Assembly: GCF_002368335.1 (NCBI RefSeq)
Contig: NZ_AP018288.1
Location: forward strand, 7,618,389-7,682,388
DNA length: 64,000 bases
Source of the DNA: Nostoc sp. NIES-4103
Lineage (GTDB): Bacteria > Cyanobacteriota > Cyanobacteriia > Cyanobacteriales > Nostocaceae
Direction of reading: 5' to 3'
Each line of letters opens with the position of its first letter. The stretch's first letter is position 1. A program made the position numbers and the translations under genes. Shown piece by piece: positions 62,388 through 64,000 of this stretch. Below the pieces are notes generated by a model. It was not told the DNA's origin. It made no database searches and saw only the letters and a program-made list of their open reading frames with translations.

Positions 62388-62879
62388 AACTTAAACATTA
62401 AAGTAGGGCAACCTGGCTATTACCATCACTAAAGATGTTAATTTAACCATGTTATATCAGGGTAAGAAAGCATCTGAGAACCGTGAAACTGCCTACCTAT
62501 CAAAAGCAGGGGTAGATTAGGAGATGCGGGAAAGTGATTTTTAGTAGGAATTTATGAAATGGTGTTGTACAAACAGAACTTATACGAAAACTCTCTTAAA
62601 TCCTCTTTCCTATCTTTCGCTGGGCCACTTTGTATCTACGTCTTCTTTGTGTTCTACCCTGCGGGAAGCCGCTAACGCGTCTATGTGTTCTTTGTGGTTC
62701 GTTCTTCTAGATTCATAAAATCCTTCCTTACACAAAACATAACTCTCAATCCAAAATCTAAAATTTCAAATCAAAAATGTTATTAACTGTGATTTAGAAA
62801 CAGATAGCAATAGATAATATTGCCTTGTCAAAGCTGTAATTAATTAAATGCCAATTTTGCTCTTACTCTCAAAAATATT
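62388..62879. other. Spacer with dispersed repeats
   Basis: No gene. 62576-62710 carries a degraded AGAACTTATACGAAAACTCTCTTAAATCC repeat related to the 6504 family, and CTACCCTGCGGGAAGCCGCTAACGCG and TTCTTTGTGGTTCG repeats. AAATCC-type STRRs lie at 62750-62780. Confidence 0.5.
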
Positions 62880-63665
62880 TTAACTACGACGAGCTAAAAC
62901 ATAGTCACGTGTGCGGGAATCAAGAGGGTTAGTAAATATTTTCTTGGTGACACCAAATTCAACCATTTGACCAACACGATTTTCATTGCTGTAAAAGAAA
63001 GCCGTGAAATCAGATACACGAGTAACTTGCTGTAAATTGTGGCTGATAATCACCATTGTCAATTCAGAACGCAAACGTAAACTTTGAATCAAAGTTTCAA
63101 CTTTCATGCTAGCAATGGCATCAAGACCAAAACAAGGCTCATCCATGAGGAGAACTTTTGGTTTGACTGCTAAAGCACGGGCAATGCAGAGTCGTTGTTG
63201 TTGTCCACCAGAAAGTTCTAAAGCCGATTTATGTAATTTATTTTTTACCTCATCCCAGAGGTCAGCATCTTTAATTGCAGATTCTACAATTTCGTCTAAT
63301 TCTACTTTAGGACGCCATCCTACTATTTTTACTCCATAGGCAACATTATCATAAATGCTCATGGGAAAAAGATTTGGCTTGGAGAGAATCATACTAACTT
63401 GGCGGCGTAGGCGATTTAAGTTGATGCGACGTTCATAAATATTTTGATTGAAAAATTCTACTTTACCTTCAATTTTTACTTCTCCTTCTAATTCAATCAT
63501 ACGATTTAAGCATTTGAGAAAAGTGGATTTACCACAACCACTAGGGCCAATAATTGCTGTTACTTTGCTTTGATAAATATCCATTGATACTCCTTCGAGT
63601 ATCTTTTGGGTATTGTAATAAAAGTTGAGATTTTTGACTCTGATGGCTGGAATTAGTTTATTCAT
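62880..63665 (-). CDS. pstB: PstB-like phosphate ABC transporter ATPase, divergent
   Basis: 261 residues from the ATG at 63665. Walker A is GPSGCGKST, the signature is LSGGQQQR, Walker B is VLLMDEPCFGLD, and the H-loop is SHN. PFPMSIYDN-type text (LFPMSIYDNVAYG) identifies the PstB family, which drives phosphate uptake with PstA and PstC. Two changes are notable: the Q-loop FQKP is LSKP, so the conserved Gln is Ser, and the D-loop SALDP is FGLDA. No pstA, pstC or pstS lies in the window, and the 335 bases upstream are non-coding. Confidence 0.87.
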   Translation of the reverse strand: MNKLIPAIRVKNLNFYYNTQKILEGVSMDIYQSKVTAIIGPSGCGKSTFLKCLNRMIELEGEVKIEGKVEFFNQNIYERRINLNRLRRQVSMILSKPNLFPMSIYDNVAYGVKIVGWRPKVELDEIVESAIKDADLWDEVKNKLHKSALELSGGQQQRLCIARALAVKPKVLLMDEPCFGLDAIASMKVETLIQSLRLRSELTMVIISHNLQQVTRVSDFTAFFYSNENRVGQMVEFGVTKKIFTNPLDSRTRDYVLARRS

Positions 63666-64000
63666 GCTAAAAAACGTGTGCAATAAATATTGACTCAACA
63701 AAACATTTGTGAAGCCAATACGGACTGATCATAGTTTTGAAAAGTTGACGCTAGCATTTATTAGTAGCTAGACAGTTGTATTGAGTAGTAGATTTTTGCA
63801 TCAATATTAGTATTAATTTTCGGATGTTTGTGCTGAAAGCAATTGTTTTTCTTAAAAATTAGACAAATATGCTAAAGTCATTCCATCAATTTTAAATCAA
63901 GCAATTAACAAGACATATATTTTTTGGCATCATCTAACGAGTTCAAATGTAAATAATATATTCACTAGCCTGAAATTGTCATTTGATTATCCCATTACTT
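63666..64000. other. Upstream region of the pstB-like gene
   Basis: AT-rich, no gene to the window end. I could not recognise a clear Pho box (repeated TTAACC-type octamers). Confidence 0.4.

Overview
The window is chromosomal DNA from a filamentous, probably heterocyst-forming (Nostocales-type) cyanobacterium. Evidence includes an allophycocyanin-B alpha subunit (apcD), psbZ, a BciB-type 8-vinyl reductase, a desC-desA-desB desaturase cluster, frequent GCGATCGC (HIP1) sites, and abundant short tandemly repeated (STRR) heptamers such as AATTCCC. It is a mosaic of housekeeping genes separated by repeat-rich spacers containing many decayed genes. No rRNA operon, CRISPR array or prophage is visible.

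Layout. 1-4.4 kb: exopolysaccharide end of a cluster (WecG-type glycosyltransferase, polyprenyl glycosylphosphotransferase, secreted beta-helix protein). 4.4-8 kb: gene-poor, with a truncated tnpB remnant and GC-rich hairpins. 8-12 kb: purF and purL on the minus strand, with a decayed doc toxin fragment just upstream of purL. 12.5-25 kb: apcD, rlmD, an RsbW-like ATPase, asnS, a DHH-CBS-tRNA nucleotidyltransferase fusion, psbZ-ribH, tRNA-Gly(GCC), and a two-gene unit with a ProA homologue that lacks the catalytic cysteine. 25.9-32 kb: desC-desA-desB, a divergent PLP enzyme, bciB and an orphan HicB-like protein. 33-38 kb: GH100 invertase, a glycosyltransferase, rsmB, a TerB protein and a small thylakoid-type membrane protein.

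38.2-45.3 kb is a graveyard of mobile and accessory genes: a parD antitoxin with a nonsense codon, a DUF262/DUF1524 (GmrSD-like) gene with a frameshift and a stop, flanked by two 146-bp inverted-repeat elements in opposite orientation, a DUF2808 C-terminal remnant and a collapsed Uma2 gene. An old yellow enzyme and a polysaccharide deacetylase are intact among them. 45.4-53.5 kb looks like a stress island: DUF6335, DUF2267, a DJ-1/PfpI fusion, an SRPBCC membrane protein, two near-duplicate zinc alcohol dehydrogenases around a secreted protein with a duplicated module, a cupin and a manganese catalase. 53.8-64 kb: small conserved cyanobacterial proteins, an OmpR-type regulator, a CPP1-like J-domain membrane protein, a HAD phosphatase, HPPD, an SDR, a NYN-LOTUS RNA-type protein and a lone divergent PstB.

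The most unusual signals are: (1) six 11-bp units in exact register at 54475-54540, matching the DnaA-box core TTTTCCACA, followed by a plus-strand terminator with no gene in front of it; (2) short tandem repeats inserted in frame in four conserved enzymes, and repeats that supply or abut the start codons of several others; (3) the inverted MITE pair around a restriction-type gene; (4) the cysteine-less ProA paralogue.
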